A stretch of 64,000 bases of DNA from Roseateles chitinivorans (lineage in GTDB: Bacteria > Pseudomonadota > Gammaproteobacteria > Burkholderiales > Burkholderiaceae_C), in the NCBI RefSeq assembly GCF_002761755.1, contig NZ_PEOG01000021.1, positions 25,149-89,148 on the forward strand, written 5' to 3'. The position numbers were made by a program, and so were the translations under genes. Positions 27,809 to 36,658 of this stretch are shown here, in pieces (the stretch's first letter is position 1; the number at the start of each line of letters is the position of its first letter). Below the pieces are notes generated by a model. The model was not told the DNA's origin and searched no databases. It was given only the letters and a program-made list of their open reading frames with translations.

Positions 27809-28528
27809 ATGATCCAAGTCTCCAAACTGCTCGCGCGCGGCGCGGGCCTGGCGCCGGTGCTGCTCAAGCGCGCCGCCTCCGTCACGCTCGACTGGGACAC
27901 GCGCCAGAAGAGCCGGTTCCAGGCGACCGACAGCCAGGGCCGCGAGCTGGGGGTCTTCCTGCCGCGCGGCACCGCGGTGCGCGGAGGCGACGTGCTGGTG
28001 GCCGAAGACGGCTCGCTGGTGCGCGTGATCGCGGCGCCGCAGCCGCTGCTGCGCATCACCGCCTGCGCGACGCACGGATCGCCGTTCGATCTGGTCCGCG
28101 CGGCCTATCACCTCGGCAATCGCCATGTGCAGATCGAGCTCCAGCCCGATCACCTCAAGATCGAGCCCGACCATGTGCTCGCCGACATGCTGCGCGCGAT
28201 GCACCTGATCGTGACCGAGGTCGAGGAGGGCTTCGAGCCCGAGGGCGGCGCGTACAGCGCGGGCGGTCATGGACACGCGCATGGCCACCACCATGAGCAC
28301 GACCATGAGCACGACCATGCCCATGCCCATGGCCACGGCCATGATCATTCGCGCGACCAGGCCCGCTCGCAGGTCTCCGCGCCGGCGGCGGTCGGCCGCA
28401 AGACCATGGCGATCCAGGCCGCGCCGGCACCGCATGTCCACGGGCCGGGTTGCGGCCATGACCACTCCCATGACCACGAATCCGGTCACTCGCATTCCCA
28501 CGCCCACGGCCACAAGCACGACCACTGA
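27809..28528 (+). CDS. ureE: Urease accessory protein UreE with long histidine-rich tail
   Basis: A 239-residue nickel metallochaperone that begins immediately after the ureC stop. Residues 1-150 are the UreE fold ('QVSKLLARGAG', 'HLGNRHVQIEL' with the interface metal histidine). The last 90 residues hold about 28 histidines in two clusters ('GHGHAHGHHHEHDH' and '[15 protein letters not shown]') separated by a spacer, plus one Cys ('GPGCGHD'). This tail is much longer than in Klebsiella UreE and should store nickel. The end of the gene overlaps ureF. Confidence 0.97.
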   Translation: MIQVSKLLARGAGLAPVLLKRAASVTLDWDTRQKSRFQATDSQGRELGVFLPRGTAVRGGDVLVAEDGSLVRVIAAPQPLLRITACATHGSPFDLVRAAYHLGNRHVQIELQPDHLKIEPDHVLADMLRAMHLIVTEVEEGFEPEGGAYSAGGHGHAHGHHHEHDHEHDHAHAHGHGHDHSRDQARSQVSAPAAVGRKTMAIQAAPAPHVHGPGCGHDHSHDHESGHSHSHAHGHKHDH

Positions 28529-29209
28529 TCCGGTCCCGCCGCTGCTGCGGCTGGTCTGGCTCGCGTCGCCGGCGCTGCCGATCGGGGCGTTCTCCTACTC
28601 GGAGGGGCTGGAGGCGGCGGTCGAGCAGGGCCGGGTTCACGACGATGCGAGCGCCGGCGAGTGGCTGAGCCAGCAACTGCGGCTGCTCGCGCGCGGTGAC
28701 CTCGCGGCGATCGCGCAGGGCGTCGCCGCCTGGCGGGCTGGCGACGCCTCCACGCTGCGCGAGCTGGCCCGCTGGCTGCGGATGACACGCGACGGGGCCG
28801 AGGCGCGGCTGCAGTCCGAGCAGATGGGCCAGTCGCTGCTCGTCTGGTTGCGCGGCCAGCCGATGGCCACCCCGGCGCAGCTGGCGCTGCTGGTCGACTG
28901 CGGCGAAGGCAGGCCCGTCCACCATGCCTTCGTCATGGCGCTCGCGTTGTCGACGATCGACGTGCCCGTCGAGCAGGCGCTGCAGGCGCAGGCCTTCGGC
29001 TGGGCCGAGAACCAGGTCCAGGCCGCGCTGAAAGCCGTGCCGCTGGGCCAGACGGCCGGCCAGCGCGTGTTGACGCGCCTGGCGGCCGAGATCCCCGTCG
29101 CGGTGGCCGAGGCCATCGCCACGCCGCCCGCGCGGCGCCAGCTCTTCGCGCCGATGCTGTCCATCCTCGCGGCGCGCCACGAAACCCAATATTCCCGACT
29201 GTTCCGATC

Positions 29210-29213
<4 letters not shown>
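28470..29213 (+). CDS. ureF: Urease accessory protein UreF
   Basis: UreF, 247 aa from ATG 28470; ATG 28458 is an alternative. The conserved start '[21 protein letters not shown]' begins just past the ureE stop, and no start codon lies between, so translation must begin inside the His-rich end of ureE in another frame (overlap about 59-71 bp). This creates a Thr/Pro-rich leader ('[20 protein letters not shown]'). UreF acts with UreD and UreG in GTP-dependent nickel insertion. It overlaps ureG by 4 bp. Confidence 0.93.
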
Positions 29214-29878
<665 letters not shown>

Positions 29879-30030
29879 TGCGCTGATGCGCCAAGGCGAT
29901 GCGGCCGCGCCGGTCCGTCCGGAGGGCGCGGCGCCTCGCCCGGCATCGAATTCCACGTCCGCATCCGGCCAGACATCGCGCGGGCGCAGCGGAAGACTCC
30001 GGTCTCATCACCACGACCGGAGCTCCCGCG

Positions 30031-30813
30031 ATGCATGCCCCTCTCCATCCCTTCCAACTGACCGGCCAGGTCGCGCTCATCACTGGCGCCAGCAGCGGCA
30101 TCGGCCGCGCGACCGCCCGGCTGTTCGCCGGTGCCGGCGCGGCCGTCGTCGTCGGCGCGCGGCGCCGGACGGAACTCGACACGCTGGTCGCGGAGATCGA
30201 GGCGTCCGGCGGCCACGCCGCCGCGCTGGCCGGCGACGTGCGCGACGAGTCCTATGCGCAGGCGCTGGTCGCGCTGGCGCGCTCGCGTTTCGGCGGGCTG
30301 GACATCGCCTTCAACAATGCAGGCACGCTCGGAGCGCTCGGGCCGACGCCGGAGGTCTCGATCGACGACTGGCGCGAGGCGGTCGACGTCAACCTGACCG
30401 GCGCCTTCCTCGGCGCGAAGCACCAGTTGCCGGCCCTGCGCGAGCGGGGCGGCGGCGCGCTCATCTTCACTTCGACCTTCGTCGGCCACACCGCCGGCTT
30501 CCCGGGCACTGCCTGCTACGCGGCGAGCAAGTCCGGCCTGATCGGGCTGACACAGGCCCTGGCCGTCGAGGTGGCGGCGGACGGCATCCGTGTCAACGCG
30601 CTGCTGCCCGGCGGCACGGACACGCCCTTGGCGCATGCGATGAACGGCACGCCGGAGCAGATGGCGGCCGTCGCCGCGCTGCATGCGCTCGGCCGCATCG
30701 CTCAGCCGGAGGAGCTCGCCCGCGCGGCGCTGTTCCTCGCATCGCCGGCGTCCTCCTTCATGACCGGCGCCGCGATGCTGGTCGACGGCGGTGTGTCGAT
30801 CCGCAAGGTCTGA
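30031..30813 (+). CDS. Short-chain dehydrogenase/reductase (SDR)
   Basis: A 260-residue classical SDR. The cofactor loop is 'TGASSGIGRATA', with 'NNAG', the catalytic 'YAASK' and the C-terminal 'LVDGG' all present. An arginine-rich patch after strand 2 ('GARRRTELD') suggests NADPH preference. The start at 30031 gives the usual SDR N-terminus; a longer upstream frame is not conserved. It stands alone after the urease cluster, 152 bp downstream. Substrate unknown. Confidence 0.88.
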   Translation: MHAPLHPFQLTGQVALITGASSGIGRATARLFAGAGAAVVVGARRRTELDTLVAEIEASGGHAAALAGDVRDESYAQALVALARSRFGGLDIAFNNAGTLGALGPTPEVSIDDWREAVDVNLTGAFLGAKHQLPALRERGGGALIFTSTFVGHTAGFPGTACYAASKSGLIGLTQALAVEVAADGIRVNALLPGGTDTPLAHAMNGTPEQMAAVAALHALGRIAQPEELARAALFLASPASSFMTGAAMLVDGGVSIRKV

Positions 30814-30844
30814 TCGCCGCGTGCGCTCGCAGCCTGGCCAGTGA

Positions 30845-30879
30845 CAAAAAAGCCGCCGCTCGCGATCGCGGGCGGCGGC
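30845..30879 (-). terminator. Strong intrinsic terminator of tctBA
   Basis: A near-perfect 28-bp GC-rich dyad (30852-30879, centred on CGCGATCGCG) is followed, reading the minus strand, by TTTTTT and GTCAC. This is a textbook rho-independent terminator for tctA and may also stop the convergent SDR transcript. Confidence 0.85.
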
Positions 30880-30936
30880 CGAAGGGGACCGAGCCGGGCT
30901 CGCACCCACCCGAGGGCCGAGCCGATGGGGGTGGAC

Positions 30937-32496
30937 TCAGGCCACCTGCGGCGTCACCCCGCCGCCGTCCTTGCCCTGGGCGTCGTCGTCGTCATGCCCG
31001 CGCGCCGCGGGCTTGGCGCCCTTGCGATTGGCCAGGAGAAAGGCGATGAACTGCCAGGCGATGAAGACCGCGATGATGCCCAGCAGCGTCGCGCTGATCG
31101 GGCGCTGCACGAAGACATCGAAATGGCCGCGGCTGATCAGCATCGCCCGCCGGAAGTTCTCCTCCAGCATCGGGCCGAGGATGAAGCCCAGCATCAATGG
31201 CGCCGGGTCCATGTCCAGCCGCATGAAGATGTAGCCGGCCAGGCCGAAGGCCGCGGTGACGAAGATGTCGTCCAGGTTGTTGTTGACGCTGAAGGTGCCG
31301 ATGCAGCAGAAGAACAGGATCGACGGGAACAGCACGTTGTACGGGATCTTGAAGACCGACAGCCAGTAGCGCACCAGCGGCACGTTCAGCACGACCAGGA
31401 ACACGTTGCCCACCCACATCGAGGCGACCAGGCCCCAGAAGATGTCGGGGTGCCCGCCGATCATGTTGGGCCCCGGCTGGATGCCCTTGATGATGAACGC
31501 GGCCATCATCAGCGCCATCACCGGGTTCTCCGGAATGCCGATGCTCATCAGCGGGATGAAGCTGGTGCGCGCCGCCGATTCGTCCGCCGCGGCCTGGCCG
31601 GCCACGCCTTCGATGGCGCCGTCGCCGATCTCATGGCGGTACTTGCTGACCTTCTTGTCCACCGCATAGGCGGCGAACTGAGCGATCGTCGGACCGCCGC
31701 CGGGCAGGATGCCCAGCACCGATCCCACGATCGAGCCGCGCAGCGCGCTCGGGATGATCCGCTTGAACTCGGGCCAGGTCGGCATCAGGTGGATCTTGCC
31801 GTTGAAGGGGGTGCGCTCGTTCTTCGCGTCCAGGTTCTTGGAGATCTCGGCGATGCCGAAGCAGCCCAGCGCGATGCTGACCAGGCCGACGCCTTCGGCC
31901 AGGAAGGGCATGTCGAAGGTGTAGCGCTCCATGCCGGAGTTGACGTCGGTGCCGATCTGGCCGAACAGCACGCCGATCAGGCACATCGCCAGGCCATTGA
32001 GCAGGCTGCCCGTGGTCACGAAGCTCACGCACAGGAAGCCCAGCAGCATCAGCGCGCAATAGTCGGCCGGACCGAAGAGGAAGGCCACTTCGCCCAGCGT
32101 CGGTGCCAGGCAGGCCAGCACGACGATCGCGACCGTGCCGCCGATGAAGCTCGAGATGCCCGCGGTGAAGAGCGCCAGGCCCGTCTTCCCCTTCAAGGTC
32201 ATCTGGTAGCCGTCGATGCAGGCCACGATGGAGCTCGCATGCGGGATCTTCATCGTGATCGCGCTGACGCTGTCACCGTACTGCGCGCCGTAGTAGATGC
32301 CGGCGAGCATGATCAGCGCGCCGTTGACCGGGATCGAATAGGTCAGCGGCAGCAGCACGCTGATCGTGGCCAGCGGGCCCAGGCCGGGCAGCAGGCCGAC
32401 GAGCGTGCCCACGACGCAGCCGATCGCGCAGAACATCAGGTTCTGCCAGGTCAGCGCGTGCTCGAAGCCGAAGGCGAGGTTGTGGAGGATGTCCAT
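30937..32496 (-). CDS. tctA: Tripartite tricarboxylate transporter large membrane subunit TctA
   Basis: A 519-residue membrane protein with about 11-12 hydrophobic segments. TctA signatures are 'GTLVGLLPGLGPLATIS', 'YYGAQYGDSVSAITMKIPH', 'GILPGGGPTIAQF' and 'GIPENPVMALMM'. It moves tri- or dicarboxylates with ion coupling, using a periplasmic Bug/TctC receptor. The C-terminus ends in an acidic tail (DDDDAQ). It is preceded by tctB, 10 bp apart. No tctC is adjacent; the Bug protein at 5076-6074 or another genomic copy could serve. Confidence 0.95.
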   Translation of the reverse strand: MDILHNLAFGFEHALTWQNLMFCAIGCVVGTLVGLLPGLGPLATISVLLPLTYSIPVNGALIMLAGIYYGAQYGDSVSAITMKIPHASSIVACIDGYQMTLKGKTGLALFTAGISSFIGGTVAIVVLACLAPTLGEVAFLFGPADYCALMLLGFLCVSFVTTGSLLNGLAMCLIGVLFGQIGTDVNSGMERYTFDMPFLAEGVGLVSIALGCFGIAEISKNLDAKNERTPFNGKIHLMPTWPEFKRIIPSALRGSIVGSVLGILPGGGPTIAQFAAYAVDKKVSKYRHEIGDGAIEGVAGQAAADESAARTSFIPLMSIGIPENPVMALMMAAFIIKGIQPGPNMIGGHPDIFWGLVASMWVGNVFLVVLNVPLVRYWLSVFKIPYNVLFPSILFFCCIGTFSVNNNLDDIFVTAAFGLAGYIFMRLDMDPAPLMLGFILGPMLEENFRRAMLISRGHFDVFVQRPISATLLGIIAVFIAWQFIAFLLANRKGAKPAARGHDDDDAQGKDGGGVTPQVA

Positions 32497-32506
32497 GGCC
32501 GGGTCC

Positions 32507-32932
32507 TTAGAGCAGCGGCAGGTTGAGGCCGAGGAACTTCTGGAAGATGAAGGCGATCGCCAGCAGGCCGACCGAGATCACCAGGTTGCGCTTCCACGAA
32601 TAGTTGCTGCCCGCGGCGGTGGCGATGAACACCATGACCACGATGCCGGCCGACATGTTGAGGAAGCGCGAGACCAGCGAGAAGGCGCACAGCGCCGCCA
32701 GGATCAGGCCGATGTTCCGGACCTTGAAGTCCAGGCCGGGGCCGCCCGCGACGACGCCGCGCACGATGGTGGCCAGCGCCACCAGGCCCAGCAGGATGCT
32801 GATCATCAGCGGGAACAGGCCGGGACCGGCATGGTCCATGCGGCCGATGGGATAACGCAGCGCGCCCAGTCCGAAGAACAGGGCCACCGCGGCGAGGAAC
32901 AAGCCTCTCGCAAGCGATCGATTGAGGGTCAT
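32507..32932 (-). CDS. tctB: Tripartite tricarboxylate transporter small membrane subunit TctB
   Basis: A 141-residue protein with four predicted membrane helices. It has the TctB features 'GPGLFPLMISILLG' near residue 40 and a terminal hydrophobic pair. It assists TctA in carboxylate uptake. The start ATG at 32932 is chosen over a GTG three codons upstream. It is the first gene of the pair. TctB proteins diverge strongly, so the call relies on position plus topology. Confidence 0.9.
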   Translation of the reverse strand: MTLNRSLARGLFLAAVALFFGLGALRYPIGRMDHAGPGLFPLMISILLGLVALATIVRGVVAGGPGLDFKVRNIGLILAALCAFSLVSRFLNMSAGIVVMVFIATAAGSNYSWKRNLVISVGLLAIAFIFQKFLGLNLPLL

Positions 32933-33127
32933 GAGACACACCGGGAGGTCCGAGATGTGCCCATGGTTCCGATCGAGGCGGCCCGTGTCGTACGCGTTTC
33001 TGCGCAGCGACCGGCCTTCGACGGGGTCCCGACAGGTTCAGGACAGCTTCAAGTTAAGACCGCGTTGGATCGGCGTTTCCTGCGCGTTCCGGCGCCGTCG
33101 ACGGCGGGTCGGAATGTCGTTGCGGCG

Positions 33128-34573
33128 TCACGCGGGATAGCCCTCGCTGCGGCCCAGGTCGAAGGCGCCGACGACGCGGTTGAGCTGGCTGGCGTGGTCG
33201 TCGAGCGTCGTCGCGGCGGACGCCGACTCGACCACCAGGGCGGCGTTGCGCTGGGTCATCTCGTCGAGCTGCGTGACCGCGGCATCGATGCGGCCAAAGT
33301 CGCGCCGCTGCTCGCCGGCGGCATCGGCGATGTCGTTGATCAGCGCGGCCACGCGCTGCACCGAGGTCACGATGTCGCCCATGGTGCGGCCCGCCTCCTG
33401 CACCAGCGTCGCGCCGCTGCCCACCTGCTCGGTGGAGGCGCCGATCAGGGTCTTGATCTCCTTGGCCGCCTGCGCGGAGCGCTGCGCGAGCGTGCGCACC
33501 TCCGCCGCCACCACCGCGAAGCCGCGGCCCTGTTCACCGGCGCGTGCGGCCTCGACTGCCGCGTTCAGCGCCAGGATGTTGGTCTGGAAGGCCAGGCCGT
33601 CGATGACGCCGATGATGTCGGCGATCCGGCCGGAGGCGCGATGGATCTCCTCCATCGTCGACACGACGCGGGTGACCGCGCTGCCGCCGGCATCGGCGAC
33701 CCGCATCGCCTGGTCGGACAGCTCGCGGGCCTGCTGTGCGGCCTCGGCGGTGTGACGCACCGTCGCGGCGAGTTGCTGCACCGAGGCAGCGGTCTCCTGC
33801 AGGCTGGCCGCCGCCTGCTCGGTGCGGCCCGAGAGGTCGGTGTTGCCCGCGGCGATCTGCGTCGAGGCGCTGCCGATGTGCTGCGCCGCTTCCCGCACCC
33901 GCGCCATCGCCGCGTTCAGGCGCTGCAGCGAGTCCTTGATCTTGAGGCCGGCCGGCGTGCTCGCCTTCACATGGGCGACGTCGAGCGCGAGGCGATCGTC
34001 GCGGCTGCCCAGCGCGCGGACCAGGTCATGCAGCTCCAGCCCTTCCTTGGTGTTGCGCCGCATGTGGGCGGCCATCACCAGCTCGATGCCGGTCTGGGCG
34101 ACGACATAGGCGGCGTGCAGCAGGATGCGGCCGAAGTCGGGCTCGCTCAGGCAGTAGGTCCCGAAGCCGGCGGCGAGCAGGCGATCGAAAAGCAGATGGT
34201 GCACGGCGAACAGCGCCGCGCCCAGCAGCAGCACCTTCCAGTCGCGGTACATCAGCAGGTAGGCCAGCGTGACGAAGACGCCGAAGTGCAGCTCCACCAT
34301 GCCGCCGCCCAGATGGATGTGCAGCATCACCATCAGCGCCTGCGCGGTGGTGAGCGTCATGCGGGTGGCGGTGGCGCCCGGCGCCGCCGCGTAGGCCAGA
34401 CCGGCGATGGCCAGCAGCGCGGTGCCGAGGCCCGTCGCCAGCCCGAACTGCGCATAACGCCAGCCCAGCCCCAGCGCGAGCAGCCAGCTGACCGCCAGGA
34501 TCAGCAGCATCGCGCGATCGCAGGCAGCGTAGATCTTGCGGAAACCGGTCAGTCCGGCAGGATGTCCCATCAT
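33128..34573 (-). CDS. Methyl-accepting chemotaxis protein with multi-helix membrane sensor domain
   Basis: A 481-residue chemoreceptor. The ATG at 34573 follows GGGAG. Residues 20-190 form about six membrane helices with conserved His-rich segments ('[22 protein letters not shown]', one residue over-long region at about 108-128, and 'FAVHHLLFD'). A signalling domain follows with the hairpin tip '[19 protein letters not shown]'. There is no periplasmic ligand domain; sensing is in the membrane or of a bound cofactor. The paired histidines could bind haem or metal (inference). It ends 'LGRSEGYPA' with no CheR-tethering pentapeptide. Confidence 0.9.
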   Translation of the reverse strand: MMGHPAGLTGFRKIYAACDRAMLLILAVSWLLALGLGWRYAQFGLATGLGTALLAIAGLAYAAAPGATATRMTLTTAQALMVMLHIHLGGGMVELHFGVFVTLAYLLMYRDWKVLLLGAALFAVHHLLFDRLLAAGFGTYCLSEPDFGRILLHAAYVVAQTGIELVMAAHMRRNTKEGLELHDLVRALGSRDDRLALDVAHVKASTPAGLKIKDSLQRLNAAMARVREAAQHIGSASTQIAAGNTDLSGRTEQAAASLQETAASVQQLAATVRHTAEAAQQARELSDQAMRVADAGGSAVTRVVSTMEEIHRASGRIADIIGVIDGLAFQTNILALNAAVEAARAGEQGRGFAVVAAEVRTLAQRSAQAAKEIKTLIGASTEQVGSGATLVQEAGRTMGDIVTSVQRVAALINDIADAAGEQRRDFGRIDAAVTQLDEMTQRNAALVVESASAATTLDDHASQLNRVVGAFDLGRSEGYPA

Positions 34574-34709
34574 TGCTCTCCCTCGAGGCGTGGCGGCGGT
34601 TTCTCTCGGGATGACGACCGCTCTGACCACGCGGTCGCATGTTCGTTTCAGGATGTGTCAGCGGGCTTGGTGGAAACGCCGAGACGCCACAGGTCCCGCG
34701 CGACGGAAT

Positions 34710-35696
34710 TCACGACAGGGTCGCGCCCGTGTCCGTGCCCGTGCCCGTGCCCGTGCCCGTGCCCGTGCCCGTGCCCGTGCCGCTCCCCGCCTTGGCGCGC
34801 GGGCCCGCGATCGCAAACACCTGCTCGCGCAGCCAGCGCTGGGCCGCATGGCCGTGGTTGCGCTCATGCCAGACCATGGCGATGTCGAAGCCGTCGATCG
34901 GCAGCGGCGGCGGCAGCACCTGCAGGCCGGCGGCCTGGCCCTTGACCAGGCGCTCGGGCACCAGGGCGACCAGGTCGGAGCGGCCGACGATGCCGGGCAC
35001 GAAAAGGAAGGACGCCGCCGAGAGCACGACCTGGCGCGTCAGGCCCAGGCCGGCGAGCGCCTGGTCCACCGGCGTGCTGAATGCGCCGCCCGCTGGCGAG
35101 ACGACGATCTGCTCCAGCTTCGCGAAGGCCTTGGCGGTGAGCCGGCCGGTGACGGCGGGATGGCCGCGCCGCGCGATGAGGACGTAGCGCTCATGGAACA
35201 GCGGGCGCAGCCGCAGGCTGTCCGCCGCCTCGATCGGCTGCATCAGGCCCAGGTCGACATCGCCGCGCGCCATCTGGGCGGCGTGCTGGTGCGGATCCAG
35301 ATGCCGGACGGCGATCCGCACGCCGGGCGCCTCGCGTCGCAGCCGCAGCACCAGCGGCCGCAGCACCGACGCCTGCAGGTAGTCCGAGGCGGCGATCGTC
35401 ACCGTCAGCTCGGCGCTGCCCGGGTCGAAGTGCAGATGCGAGGTCGCGACCCCGCGGACCTGGTCCAGCGCCAGACGCAGCGGCTCGAACAGTGACAGCG
35501 CCTTGGCGGTCGGCGTCATGCCGCGCTGCGCCGGCAGCAGCAGCGGGTCGTCGAAGACGTCGCGCAGGCGGCTGAGCTGGGCGCTGACCGCCGGCTGGCT
35601 GAGGCCCAGGCGGGTGGCGGCCTTGGTGACATTGCGCTCGGTCAGCAGCGCCTCGAGCGTCACGAGCAGGTTGAGGTCGAGCCGGCTGGTATCCAT
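34710..35696 (-). CDS. LysR-family regulator with a Gly-Thr repeat tail
   Basis: A 328-residue LysR protein: HTH 'RNVTKAATRLGLSQPAVSAQLSRLR' is at residues 18-42 and the NodD-like effector domain follows. The last 25 residues are a low-complexity (Gly-Thr)n tail encoded by a hexanucleotide repeat (34726-34779). The start ATG at 35696 gives the conserved 'MDTSRLDLNLL' opening. It is divergent from a flavoprotein quinone reductase gene, which it most likely controls; the palindrome at 35691-35705 overlaps its own start. The tail is not part of the family fold and may vary in length. Confidence 0.92.
   Translation of the reverse strand: MDTSRLDLNLLVTLEALLTERNVTKAATRLGLSQPAVSAQLSRLRDVFDDPLLLPAQRGMTPTAKALSLFEPLRLALDQVRGVATSHLHFDPGSAELTVTIAASDYLQASVLRPLVLRLRREAPGVRIAVRHLDPHQHAAQMARGDVDLGLMQPIEAADSLRLRPLFHERYVLIARRGHPAVTGRLTAKAFAKLEQIVVSPAGGAFSTPVDQALAGLGLTRQVVLSAASFLFVPGIVGRSDLVALVPERLVKGQAAGLQVLPPPLPIDGFDIAMVWHERNHGHAAQRWLREQVFAIAGPRAKAGSGTGTGTGTGTGTGTGTDTGATLS
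34726..34779 (-). repeat. Hexanucleotide tandem repeat (CCCGTG)9 coding for Gly-Thr
   Basis: Nine head-to-tail hexamers, one of which is TCCGTG instead of CCCGTG, span 54 bp at the 3' end of the LysR gene. As the unit is 6 bp, slippage changes the Gly-Thr count without breaking the frame. Confidence 0.9.
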
Positions 35697-35705
35697 GCGA
35701 TGGAT
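35691..35705. promoter_or_regulatory. Perfect palindrome at the LysR start, in the divergent promoter region
   Basis: ATCCAT-GCG-ATGGAT is a perfect inverted repeat overlapping the LysR start codon, 81 bp from the divergent quinone-reductase gene. It is a plausible autoregulatory LysR site, although it lacks the standard T-N11-A layout. Confidence 0.5.
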
Positions 35706-35785
35706 AGTAGGGTAGAGAAGACATGATTTCACGGATGGCGATGCAGTCGCCACACTGCGCTCATTCCTGATTTCCGGAGCCCGAC

Positions 35786-36610
35786 ATGACGACCCGCCCC
35801 GCCCAAACCCCTGCCATCCCCGCCGCCGATGCGGTCGACCCCAAGACCGTACTGATCGTCCATGCGCATCCCGAGCCGACGTCGCTGACGCGCACGCTGG
35901 TGGGCGTCGCCGCGGAGACCCTGGGCTCGGCCGGGCATGTGGTGCTGCAATCCGACCTCTACGCGATGGGCTGGCGCGCGGTGTACGACGAGACCGACTT
36001 CCCGGTGCGCGCCGACGCGACGCGCCTGAACTTCGTGCGCGAGTCCGGCCATGCCTTCGAGCACGGTCATCAACCGGCCGACGTCGTCGAGGAGCAGCGC
36101 AAGCTGCTGGCGGCGGACCTGGTGATCCTGCAATTCCCGCTGTGGTGGTTCGGCATGCCGGCCATCATGAAAGGCTGGATCGACCGCGTCTGGGCCTACG
36201 GCCTGGCCTATGGCCGGCACGGACAGGGCAATCGCTTCCGATACGGTGAAGGTGGCCTCGCGGGTCGGCGCGCGATGGTCTCGGTGACGACGGGCGGGCC
36301 GGCGGTGGATTACTCGCCGCGCGGGATCAACGGCCCGATCGATCAACTGCTGTTCCCGATCACCCACGGCACCTTGTTCTATCCCGGCATGTCGGTGCTG
36401 AAGACCCATGCGGTGCACGGCGCGGGCCGGATGACGCCCGAGGATGTCGCCGCGGTCACGGCGGCGTGGCGCCAGCGGCTGGCGGGCATCTTCGACGAAG
36501 CTCCGATCGCTTTCCGCGCCCAGAACGGCGGCGACTACCCGGACGGTCATGTGCTCGACGAGGCGATCGCGCCCGGGGTGACCGGCTTCGCCGCGCACAT
36601 CGCGGCCTGA
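35786..36610 (+). CDS. Flavodoxin-fold NAD(P)H:quinone oxidoreductase
   Basis: A 274-residue NQO1/MdaB-type flavoprotein. It shows 'LIVHAHPEPTSLTRTL', 'LQSDLYAMGW', 'LVILQFPLWWFGMPAIMKGWIDRV' (motif at about residues 111-135; only part quoted elsewhere) and 'SVTTGGP'. Such enzymes reduce quinones by two electrons with bound FAD. It is divergent from the LysR gene, 89 bp apart, and probably controlled by it. At 274 aa it is longer than MdaB (193 aa) because of N- and C-terminal extensions. Confidence 0.9.
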   Translation: MTTRPAQTPAIPAADAVDPKTVLIVHAHPEPTSLTRTLVGVAAETLGSAGHVVLQSDLYAMGWRAVYDETDFPVRADATRLNFVRESGHAFEHGHQPADVVEEQRKLLAADLVILQFPLWWFGMPAIMKGWIDRVWAYGLAYGRHGQGNRFRYGEGGLAGRRAMVSVTTGGPAVDYSPRGINGPIDQLLFPITHGTLFYPGMSVLKTHAVHGAGRMTPEDVAAVTAAWRQRLAGIFDEAPIAFRAQNGGDYPDGHVLDEAIAPGVTGFAAHIAA

Positions 36611-36658
36611 GGACGCGCGTCCGTCGGCGACCGGACCGTCGCGACCCGCCAGGGCGGA

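Noticed and set aside
28269..28457. UreF starting far upstream at 28269
   Set aside because: That stretch is the His-rich ureE tail read in another frame; the encoded Met/Thr/Arg-rich peptide is not UreF-like.
34726..34779. CRISPR-like array
   Set aside because: The repeat is a uniform 6-bp tandem with no spacers, inside a LysR coding sequence.
36612..36658. A terminator between the quinone reductase and S51 genes
   Set aside because: Only a short GGACGCGCGTCC dyad without T run was seen; evidence is too weak.
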